DNA from: Halisarca cf. caerulea
Lineage: Eukaryota; Porifera; Demospongiae; Chondrillida; Halisarcidae
Direction of reading: 5' to 3'
DNA length: 32,500 nt
NCBI GenBank assembly: GCA_963170055.1
Contig: CAUJGJ010000371.1
Span: 2,556,011-2,588,510, forward strand
How positions within the stretch are numbered: the first letter of the stretch is position 1; each line of letters opens with the position of its first letter. This document shows, piece after piece, positions 23,101 through 30,500 of the stretch. The notes beneath the pieces are model-generated. The model did no database searches, had not been told where the DNA came from, and worked only from the letters and a program-made list of their open reading frames with translations. The position numbers and the translations under genes were made by a program.

Positions 23101-23416
23101 TGCATGTGTGTGTGTCGTGTGTGTGAGTGGATGCATGCATGCGTACGTGTTTGCGTGTGACAGCATTAAAGCATGTATTCATACACATGTGTACATGTGC
23201 TAAGGACTTCTTTACCAATCTTCACTATTCTCCTGCTTCCAATTCATTTAGGAACACGTGGATGGAGAGCTTCTCTCAAGCATGTCAGAACTGGACCTAG
23301 AAGAGCTAGGTGTGAAGTCATCTCTACATAAGAAGAGGTTTCTAAAGTTGATCGAAGGAAAACATTCAGCTAAAGACTATTTGGAGAAGGGAAATCCTTA
23401 CCTAGACGAGCTATGA
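6714..23416 (+). CDS. RUNX: RUNX-family transcription factor with C-terminal SAM domain (whole gene, five exons)
   Basis: Nuclear sequence-specific transcription factor. Coding exons are 6714-7104, 11158-11262, 21003-21149, 22215-22966 and 23252-23416. Splice phases agree throughout and the joined length is 1560 nt, or 519 residues plus TGA. Residues ~38-169 are a Runt domain, which binds TGYGGT and normally pairs with CBF-beta. [23 protein letters not shown] and the HCRVN arginine keep the arginines, lysine, threonine and aspartate that contact DNA in Runt structures. Residues ~170-437 are Ser/Pro/Thr-rich and probably disordered. Residues ~438-501 form a SAM domain, a helical interaction or polymerisation module. 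The C-terminal WRPY Groucho motif of most animal RUNX proteins is absent; the protein ends NPYLDEL. Two in-frame ATGs (6714 and 6717) compete for the start. The main doubt is whether transcripts join exon 3 to exon 4 as predicted. Confidence 0.92.
7407..7461. repeat. (TG)n microsatellite
   Basis: About 27 uninterrupted TG units, followed by a degenerate TCTGTG tail to about 7490. Potential Z-DNA-forming tract in RUNX intron 1. Confidence 0.97.
8173..8289. repeat. 39-bp minisatellite, three copies
   Basis: Copies begin at 8173, 8212 and 8251, each containing TTCCTCCAGGCCTGGTAC or a one-base variant. Because 39 is a multiple of three, several frames stay open on both strands (for example repeated VPGLEEAI on the minus strand). 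These are periodicity by-products, not genes. Confidence 0.9.
9191..9275. repeat. 17-bp tandem array, five copies
   Basis: Unit CTCACAGCTCCTGTACT repeated five times with only terminal substitutions, which indicates recent or homogenised expansion. Confidence 0.95.
9461..9600. repeat. 16-bp tandem array, about 8.5 copies
   Basis: Unit CACCTGGTTTATCCAA with 1-3 substitutions per copy and a degraded 3' side. The same word ACACCTGGTTTATC occurs at the left end of the MITE at 21488, so the array looks like amplified element-end sequence. Confidence 0.9.
11158..11262 (+). CDS. RUNX: RUNX exon 2 (second part of Runt domain)
   Basis: Encodes [20 protein letters not shown] and the near-invariant [13 protein letters not shown]. 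The exon is 105 bp, phase 1 at both ends, bounded by TATGCAG and C|GTGAGT. Vertebrate RUNX genes split the Runt domain at corresponding places (after the GRSGRG region and at REPRR) with a middle exon of, from memory, the same size. The lysine, threonine, aspartate and arginines that touch DNA in Runt structures are all kept. Confidence 0.95.
12684..12757. repeat. (AC)n microsatellite
   Basis: About 37 uninterrupted AC units in RUNX intron 2. Translated poly-TH or poly-CV frames here are not genes. Confidence 0.97.
13998..14104. repeat. 24-bp minisatellite, about 4.5 copies
   Basis: Unit TGTGCTTGTATTGTGCACCC plus CACA, with the middle copies identical. Located in RUNX intron 2. Confidence 0.92.
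14504..14602. repeat. (AC)n microsatellite with CACG tail
   Basis: About 43 AC units to 14589, then CACG repeats. Longest pure dinucleotide array of the intron on this strand. Confidence 0.97.
15290..15776. repeat. 24-bp minisatellite, about 20 copies
   Basis: Unit GTTTGTGGTGCCAGATGTGT plus GGTT, about 20 copies with clustered variants: GAGGTG in the later copies, GCCGGATG in pairs, GCTGTTT in some. The clustering suggests expansion by blocks. The period is eight codons, so long frames stay open on both strands (minus strand TSGTTNNH repeats; plus strand VVPDVWLF repeats). Intronic position and lack of signal or anchor sequence argue against coding. Confidence 0.95.
16458..16511. repeat. (CA)n microsatellite
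   Basis: About 26 CA units with one CATA interruption near the start, in RUNX intron 2. Confidence 0.97.
17026..17181. repeat. (GT)n microsatellite, interrupted
   Basis: About 155 bp of GT with GCGT, TCTG and TTTATG interruptions in the middle. The longest GT-rich tract of the window. Confidence 0.97.
18180..18310. repeat. TACGTA/TATG tetranucleotide tract
   Basis: Dense run of GTACGTAC, GTATGTAT and their permutations, self-complementary over many short windows. Similar tracts occur at about 10570-10690, 11760-11780, 13795-13850, 14360-14400, 18870-18900 and 20700-20740, all in RUNX introns 1 and 2. Confidence 0.85.
21003..21149 (+). CDS. RUNX: RUNX exon 3 (end of Runt domain, start of linker)
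   Basis: The split codon with exon 2 restores RRHKQH, the basic end of the Runt domain that is also the nuclear-localisation region in known RUNX proteins. Then come [18 protein letters not shown] and a Ser/Thr-rich stretch ending [10 protein letters not shown]. Acceptor TTTTGCAG; donor G|GTGGGT at 21150, phase 1. If this intron is retained, the frame meets TAG within three codons, giving a short Runt-only form of about 216 residues. Confidence 0.92.
21221..21397. mobile_element. MITE-like element, well preserved
   Basis: Starts CAGTGAAACCTGTCTCAAAG and ends TATAGACAGGTTTTACTG, so the termini are good inverted repeats. TA lies on both sides (21219-21220 and 21398-21399). Inner GACCACCTGTCT words recur. 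At 177 bp with no reading frame, it fits a non-autonomous Tc1/mariner/pogo-superfamily element. It lies in RUNX intron 3, just after exon 3. Confidence 0.75.
21488..21646. mobile_element. MITE-like element with TTATCC ends
   Basis: Starts CAGTCACACCTGGTTTATCT and ends GGATAAACGAGGGCCCACTG, with TA at 21486-21487 and 21647-21648. It contains two further copies of the word TTATCCAAC. RUNX intron 3. Confidence 0.75.
21852..22026. mobile_element. MITE-like element, 3' end degraded
   Basis: Starts CAGTGGAACCTGTATAATGT after a TA and ends near CCTGATTAGCAGGTTTTGC followed by TATA. The inner GTGGACACC/GTGTCC words pair across the element. Third such element in the 1-kb RUNX intron 3, which is therefore mostly element-derived. 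Confidence 0.6.
22215..22966 (+). CDS. RUNX: RUNX exon 4 (linker and first half of SAM domain)
   Basis: Large exon of 752 bp after a TTTTGCTAG acceptor. It encodes [20 protein letters not shown], then a long Ser/Pro/Thr/Asn-rich linker. Within this lie ITIDNIS (residues 270-276), which faintly resembles an eh1 Groucho motif, and two similar blocks: FVPVS with LQPI (358-373) and FIPIS with LQPI (393-410). The last ~28 residues, from [19 protein letters not shown] to DKYHPMFIQ, are helices 1-2 of a SAM domain. Donor CAG|GTATGT, phase 0. An acceptor three bases later is also possible. Confidence 0.9.
23252..23416 (+). CDS. RUNX: RUNX exon 5 (second half of SAM domain, stop)
   Basis: After a TCATTTAG acceptor the frame gives [20 protein letters not shown] and [16 protein letters not shown], matching the SAM pattern of an 'xDGxxLLxL' helix, 'DLxxLGI', and a 'GHRxKxLxxI' last helix (here [11 protein letters not shown]). 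A short charged tail ends at TGA 23414-23416. The exon adds 54 residues and completes a SAM fold begun in exon 4; the intron between them is only 285 bp. Confidence 0.9.
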   Translation, partial: EHVDGELLSSMSELDLEELGVKSSLHKKRFLKLIEGKHSAKDYLEKGNPYLDEL

Positions 23417-24280
23417 GCATGATTCACTTAAGTTATGGAAAGAACTCAAACTACAGCAATGGATCACACATACAGTTTATTTTGCATCAGTTCCTAGCTA
23501 GCTTTGTGGCATTTTATTTACCTCTTTCTAAAACGTGCACATAATAACATACTCATTGTTTTGTTTGGTCTCATTGACTGTAAGGACTTTACACAATGCA
23601 TGTATGGTGTCTGGTGCTCATTTTCATTTTATGTTCCTCTTAATTGTTATTCTGATATATTTTTCTTGGTTATCGTACTAGTGTTTGTATCTTGCAATGT
23701 ATACCTGTGTACCTTCATGTGATAATTTTATTAATGTGTATGTGCAAAATCATTATGATCGCTTACAATAAACACATGCAGCCTGAGGGTAGTATAATTA
23801 ATATCATTGATCAAAGAGATGCATGGGGGGAGGGGGGATATAGATTGAAAGGATGCTTGCATGCAATGTGGCATCTATATAGCTGTCCGTATATATTCAT
23901 CATCATCATGTTCATGCAAATCTAATCATGCATGCTATAGTATACATACGAATATTATGTGCAGTTCGACCCCCCCCCCCCCCCCCCATGCATGCAGTAT
24001 ACGTGTGTATTTTCTGATTATATGCCGAGCTAGGGCAATGCTAGTCTATAGCTGCTAGCCCCTACTTATACTCTTGCAATTGGTGCACGTGGGCGAGGAA
24101 AGTAAAGAATTTAGCTTATAAATTTCTCGCCCATGCATGCATGCATGCACGCGAAGAGGCTACATCAGCTAGACCACATATAATAATTACGTCAGGAACC
24201 CCTCACTTTTCCTGACTTAACTATTATTATGCGCTCCTGTCTCGACTAGGACCATGCATGCCCGAAGCCGCGCCAGCAAG
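23417..24280. other. RUNX 3' UTR and RUNX-GH31 intergenic region
   Basis: The first ~370 bp are probably RUNX 3' UTR. The remainder, under 600 bp, must hold the promoter of the GH31 gene. It contains a C18 tract (23970-23987), a CACGTG E-box (24086-24091) and a run of GCATGCATGC (about 24133-24150). No other gene is visible. Confidence 0.7.
23767..23772 (+). terminator. Polyadenylation signal of RUNX
   Basis: Canonical AATAAA about 350 bp after the RUNX stop codon. No competing AATAAA was seen between the stop and this site. Confidence 0.65.
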
Positions 24281-24291
24281 GTCACGTGACC
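24280..24291. promoter_or_regulatory. CLEAR-type palindrome before the GH31 start
   Basis: The 12-bp perfect palindrome GGTCACGTGACC contains GTCACGTGAC, the full consensus of the CLEAR element bound by TFEB/MITF-family factors at lysosomal genes. It ends 17 bp before the ATG at 24309, so it lies at the core promoter or 5' UTR. A second E-box, GCACGTGG, is 190 bp upstream. Regulation by an MiT factor is inference. Confidence 0.55.
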
Positions 24292-24308
24292 AGCTAGACT
24301 AAGTGCAC

Positions 24309-24599
24309 ATGGCTTCTTTGTTATCGCGATTTGCTTTGCAATTGTGCCTGGCCTTCCTTTTAAGTGGAGCAGAGAAGTTAGAACCGTATTCTTACGACCC
24401 AAAACCAAACCCCAATGCAGTGGTAACTGCTGGGAAGGCTCGCTTCACCGTCCTTACGGATCACATTATCCGTATGGAGTGGGGCAACACGGTGGACGCT
24501 CCAACATTCGGTATTCTGAACAGAAACCTGCCTGTTCCTCAGTTCACGAGTGGAAAGGACCCCAATGGGTGGATGTTTATCAAGACAAAGTATCTCACG
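24309..24599 (+). CDS. GH31 exon 1 (signal peptide and N-terminal domain)
   Basis: MASLLSRFALQLCLAFLLSG is a typical cleavable signal peptide. It is followed by NAVVTAGKARFTVLTDHIIR, MEWG and FGILNRNLPVPQF, the N-terminal beta-sandwich opening of this GH31 branch. ATG at 24309 is chosen because it directly precedes the hydrophobic segment. Donor ACG|GTAGGA, phase 0. Confidence 0.9.
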
Positions 24600-27500
24600 G
24601 TAGGAATTCACATTGTTTTCCCGATTTTGAGCAGAGTTTAGGCCAATTTCCATGCATTCCTCTCCCTTTCCCGCGCAGCGACTGCATTTTATCACGCGTG
24701 GAGTCTGTATGTCTGGAGTGGATTACATGTCTTTAATAATGTGTCATGTTATTGATTGCAGTTCATGCTTTGCACAAGATGCCATATGAGTGAATTAAGT
24801 AGTAGAGGCCTCAGGCTGCATGTATTTTGAAGGATGATTTTGGCTGTGAGCCCTAACATTGCTTGAAGAGGACCTTCATGGAACCTGTGTTCACTGCTGA
24901 GGGGAAAATTTTCCCCTTTCCTTGCAGAAGCTAATATGAAACTTGATATGCATGTGTACATGTGTAGCAGCTATTGATATATTATTGTATTGACTCATGT
25001 ATGCAAATTATGGTCACTTTGCCTTAGTGTGCAACCTGGTTCTTTTTAACGTGAAAAGTGAGGCCTAGGTTTCTGTTAGACTAAGTGCCAACGGCATTTA
25101 ATCTGGTTGTGCTAAGTTCATGGGGAGAATCTAATCGGTGATCAAATAACTTTAATGCTTTATGAACAGAGACATATAATCTGTATACTGTGTTAATTAA
25201 TCCTCTTTGACAATGAGATGATATCTATTTTCTGGGTGTCACTTGTAGTAGCCTCTGGTTCCCCAGATTAAATAAGGATACCTGATACCTGATCTTTCTC
25301 TTCTTTCAGCTAAGATTCAACACAACCTCTGAAACATCATTCAATAGCAAAAATTTGATGGTTTCTTTTGAATTACAAGGAAATACTGTTATGTGGAATC
25401 CACAGCCATCAACCAATGCATCCATTGAGGGGAATCTTTTTGGAACTTTCAGAGTGAGTAATTTAAAATCGGTGATTAGTAATAATAATATTATGTCAAT
25501 GAGAAATCTATTAACTGTATCAAATTTGAATATCTGAACTGAAGTCAATGGGATATTAGGATTTGTATAATAATATTATATTATTGAATTTAAATTATGA
25601 CATAATTGTAGAAGTTGCATCTACAGCTGAGATTAGGATCCAGCATTATGTTTCAATTATGAATGGTGATATGCGATCATGCAAGTATGTATACAATTTT
25701 CAATGCAAGTATCAGGTATTGCGTGTAAGTTATCTGCATGACTATTGTTTTGATATATACAATGCATGGATACATATGTTCTAAACATGTCTTTCTGCTC
25801 CGGACCTTTAGACTCTTGATCGAAATACTGGAATCAACGAACCCTTGAACTGCATCAAAAATCCTAGAGCTGATCTTCACTGTACCTTGGGGTAAGTGTA
25901 TGATGTGCAATGCCTTTCTCTTCCTGTGATATATTATATATATATATATATATATATTATAATATACGTAGTTTCGCACATCAGTAAATATGTCAAGCTC
26001 CCTCGAGTGATACTGACATCACAGTTACATTTCGATCAGTGGTAGTGTGATATCTGGGTTATCATCCAAGATTGAGGTGAAGCCAATGGACGATGACCTG
26101 GATATCATGTTAATGAAATGGGATGTAACGGACTTCTATTCTATACATAGTGTGATACTATAAGGAAGGTCGTGTCCAGTACGTTAGCATGACCAGTATA
26201 TAGCACATGCAGGTATAGATGGTCTATGTACACAAGGAATTATAATACGATGATATAACTGTTACAAATGAAAGGTAACAAAAAGTGAGCAAAATCATGC
26301 AAGTGAAATGTGTTACAATGGAAATATATCTACGTCTGATTCAGATAAATGTTTAACAGTACCTATAGAATTGAAGTAGCACTCCCTCTTTGCATGTCAA
26401 CTGAGATATGCTGATGCATGGAGATAAAATATAGATTGGGGATCACCTGAAATCAAATGAAGATGTCTGCCAATTCTTTCAAAGAGTTCTCTCACTCCTG
26501 GACTGAATGAGCCTGCTGTTTCCACTGCAACTGGGATGAAGTGGCATGCATGTGGCTGACAGATCCTCGTACTGTTGCAGCTTCTGATGTTCTGCTTCCA
26601 TAGCAACTGCGCCTGTGCATGTTTCTCTCTTTGCCAGATGAACATGGGATGCAACAAAAGTATCTGCACAAGTGACATCCCATGCCAAAGCTCTTCCACG
26701 CTTCCATGGCAACAAGGTGATCCCATCTGGCCTCTTGCCATTGGAGGGACAAATATTCCTTTGGATCCAAGACTGTACCTGCATGCCTTTAGCTGCAGAA
26801 AGCTTCCGAAAGAAGTAGGCTAGAGGAGACCAAACTGAACCAATGAGTTGCTGTAAGACTGTACTGTACCAACAGCGGTGTCATAAATGTCGGTGATGAG
26901 GCAGGTCGGAGCATCCACTTGAGGATTTACGAGCAAGTTGGCATCCACTAGAGCATTCTTGATGGCTGTGAAGATGGCATCAGCGTCAGGGATCCAACCA
27001 ATGCAGCAATCACTCCTGGCAGATCCAGTGAGAAGAGCATAAAGAGGCTGGAAGATATGCATACAACCAGTGATTAAGCAGTGATATATAGTTGACCAGT
27101 CCTAAAGACTGGTGCAACTTACACATGGGAGTGGGTTGTGGAAACTGGTGAATTGTCTTGACCTTCTCCTCGAGAGGACGGATTCCCTTTGAGTCAATGC
27201 AATGGCCAAGGAAGTCAAGGAAGGCAGTTCCCAAGACACACTTGTCTGGGCTAACTACTGTAACAATGCCATGGGTGTTGAAACAGCTAGCAGCAGACTT
27301 CACACGGATAAATCAAGTCTTTTTCCTTCGTTGCACTGGCTTTGAGGATGATACGATAGAGACTCATTGCTACGTTGATTTATGATATAATATAACTTTT
27401 GAACAAATTGTAACGTAACAGATCAATTGTACAAAATCTATGTACAGAACGTTTCGGCCACGTAGGCCTTCATCATCTGTAAAGAACTAAAGATTACATT

Positions 27501-30500
27501 AGAGAATCATCTTAAATAGTGTATGAGAGTGATGTAAATAAACAAAATAGACAGGTGCAGAAGTGTTGACGCAAGAACTTACATGATTGAAATAAATGTG
27601 TATGTGACATGTGTAGTAATGCTAACTAAATGAACAAGTTAAAGGTGATAACTAATAATAATGTCAATAAAGGTTACAGGTGAAGGGGGCGAGAAAGAAA
27701 AACAAACAAACTAAGTTGGGTCCAGGACCGGGTTCCATACTGAGGACAACAGGACCATGTTTCAACAGGACCCCAGGAGACTGGCAACAGCAAGAAGAAG
27801 AAGAAGCAATGAAACCCCTATTTGTTCCCTATGTTCGTGGTCTTAGTGAAAGATTGGAAAAAGGTTTGTACTCCACTGGGGGTCAGGCCCATATTCAAAC
27901 CCCAGAATACTCTTAGAAGAATGCTCATGCAGGTGAAAGATAGGACCCCCATGGGGAACAAAAAGGAGATTGTCTATGAGGTTCCATGTCATGACTGTGA
28001 AATGAAATACATTGGTGAGACAAAGAGGAGTATGAAGAAGAGAGTGGCTGAACACAGATATGCTGTGAAGAAGGAAGATGTGCAAAATGGCATAGCAGTC
28101 CATGTTCAAAGATTCCACCATTCCATTAACTGGGAGTCTGCCAGAGTCTGTGCATCAGCAAGTGGTTATTGGTAAAGAAGGACACTGGAGGCCATCCAGA
28201 TACGGAAGGAACCACACACCATGAATCCAGACTGTGGCCTCCAGTTGTCCTCAGTATGGAACCTGGTCCTGGACCCAACTTAGTTTGTTTTTCTTTCTCG
28301 CCCCCTTCACCTGTAACCTTTATTGACATTATTATTAGTTATCACCTTTAACTTGTTCATTTAGTTAGCATTACTACACATGTCACATACACATTTATTT
28401 CAATCATGTAAGTTCTTGCGTCAACACTTCTGCACCTGTCTATTTTGTTTATTTACATCACTCTCATACACTATTTAAAATGATTCTCTAATGTAATCTT
28501 TAGTTCTTTACAAATGATGAAGGCCTACGTGGCTTTGAGGATGTCATCCGTGTAGTCATATGTAAAAGGAAATCTGTGAAGCACCTGTACCGTGGGGCAC
28601 TGAACAACTGAGCAGCATTGTATAGTCCGAATGGCATACTAATGAACTTGAAAGAGCCCAAAAGGTGTGATGATGGCTGTTCTGATGTTTTGGGGATGTC
28701 CTAGTGCTTATAACTGGAATCTGGTGGAGTGCTCTGCACATGCCTATTGATATTGTGGACATTACATCACATGACTGCACGAAATACTAAAGTCAGAAAT
28801 AATTAAGTAGACATGTTATGTGTGCACATCAATGTCAGAGTTATAAATGCAACATTAGCTTAAAATTATGGAAAACAATTATTACAGTGTCAGTAGGTAT
28901 GATGCGTAATGTATGCTGTAGGCAATCCACCTACAATTCTATGAATGTCAAGTGTACAATATGTCTGGGTATTACTTCTAGTCCACAAGTACAATTGGAT
29001 AATCATGCAATATTCACCCTCATGCTTGCAGGTTGATATCACAGCAGGGATATGTGATAGTGGACGAGACCTACCGTCCTCAGTTCACCGACGAGGAGTG
29101 GCCATGGGTCACCACTGCTGATGTCCCTCACCCTTCTCAGGACATGTGTGACATTGACCCTAGCAAGGTGGGAACTGGGCATTTGGTGTCATCTTTTCAT
29201 TGTTCTACTAGAGTAGTCCTTGTTGATGTGCTTTAACTTTTGTCCAGCGTTTAGCTTGTGGAGGGAGTCCTATTGATATTGGTGAATTTGACTGTACTGG
29301 TCGCGGTTGTTGCTATGTGTCCAAGCCCAGCAGTGGTCCTTACTGCTACTATAGCACTCAGTCTTATCAGGACTTGTACTTCTTTGGACACGGACATGGT
29401 AAGTAGACTAAGTGTACATACTGTTAATGGAGGGATCTATATTTAATATGTTGTGTTGAAGACAGTTAAGTCTGCATGATTTCACTCTTACAAACACAGT
29501 CATACATGCACACCACTGCAGCCATGTGATTTTTATAGGGGTAAAGTCACAGTGGAATTGTATTTACCTGTATATATACAGTCAAACCTCAAAAGGCTCA
29601 CTTTAGGGGATCCATAAATTAATTAAAGTCATGTCTCATCATCAGATATTGTTCATAATTGGACTTGATATACTGCAGTATAACAGCAAACCAAGACTTT
29701 GTACTAAACAGAAATGTTTCTCAATAGTGTTGTTATAGTGAGGTTCTACTGTACATTTACTAGTAACATACACGATATGTTTTGGGTAATGATTTGGGGA
29801 TTGGTTTTGTTGCAAGTGAACACCTACACCCCATAGTGCAGTTGTGCCATTGTGAAATTTCTCTATAAGTGCATGCATAAATAATGATCATCCATGTTGT
29901 ACTGTCCCACCAATCTAGTATGCAGCTGTTGCATGTCACAATATTGCTACTCGTATCCTTTTGTAGACTATAAACTTGCTCTGAAGGAATTTATTAAGGT
30001 ACTAACATGAGGTCTACACTGTCTTTTTGAATGTTGTGTATTGAGATAGACTAATCTATTTGGCCATGTATGTTTATTTGATCCTAATTTACCTTCTAAC
30101 CAGCTGTCAGGACGCCTACCTCTTCCTCCAAGATTTGCCTTCGGGATTTTCTATTCACGTTACTGGGCCTATAACGACATTGGACTAATGGTATACAGTA
30201 GATTATTCCCAACTAGATTAATTTCAACTATCACATCTAAATATTCTCTTGAAGGAAATTGTCGACAACTACAAACAGAGGGGAATTCCCCTTGATGTCC
30301 TTGTGACAGACATGGACTGGCATATAACTTTCTACAAGGAGAATAGCATGGGGAAAAAAGACCTTGCAGGCCAACGTTTGGGATGGACTGGATTTACTTG
30401 GGACAATCATCTGTTTCCAGAGCCTAAGATGTTCCTAGACTGGTATGATACTACCATAAATCTACAAGACAGTACATATCATGCAAATTTGTCAAATGAA

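Larger units (their letters stand above)
27351..28529 (+). mobile_element. Penelope-like retroelement, truncated copy with inverted 3' arms
   Basis: A 1.18-kb insertion bounded by the 14-bp direct repeats at 27337 and 28530. It contains the end of a Penelope-type RT/linker, a GIY-YIG endonuclease region and a 3' UTR. An inverted copy of the 3' end stands at its 5' side (27457-27751 against 28243-28533). About 105 bp at the extreme left have no partner on the right. Inverted or tandem partial copies are characteristic of Penelope-like elements. It is 5'-truncated, with a frameshift and a stop, so it is not autonomous. Confidence 0.82.
25892..29031 (+). other. GH31 intron 3 with nested retroelements
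   Basis: GT-AG intron of 3140 bp. From left to right it holds a (TA)n tract (about 25928-25960), ordinary sequence, an 'RPDG' retroelement fragment (minus), a Ty3/Gypsy pol fragment (minus) interrupted by a Penelope-like element, and about 300 bp of unremarkable sequence before exon 4. Confidence 0.85.

Noticed and set aside
23402..23416. C-terminal LDEL of the RUNX protein as an ER-retention signal
   Set aside because: The protein has no signal peptide and a nuclear DNA-binding domain; the resemblance to KDEL is superficial.
24344..24736. Second open frame of 130 codons overlapping GH31 exon 1
   Set aside because: It is a +2-frame shadow; the signal peptide and GH31 text are in the other frame and splice correctly.
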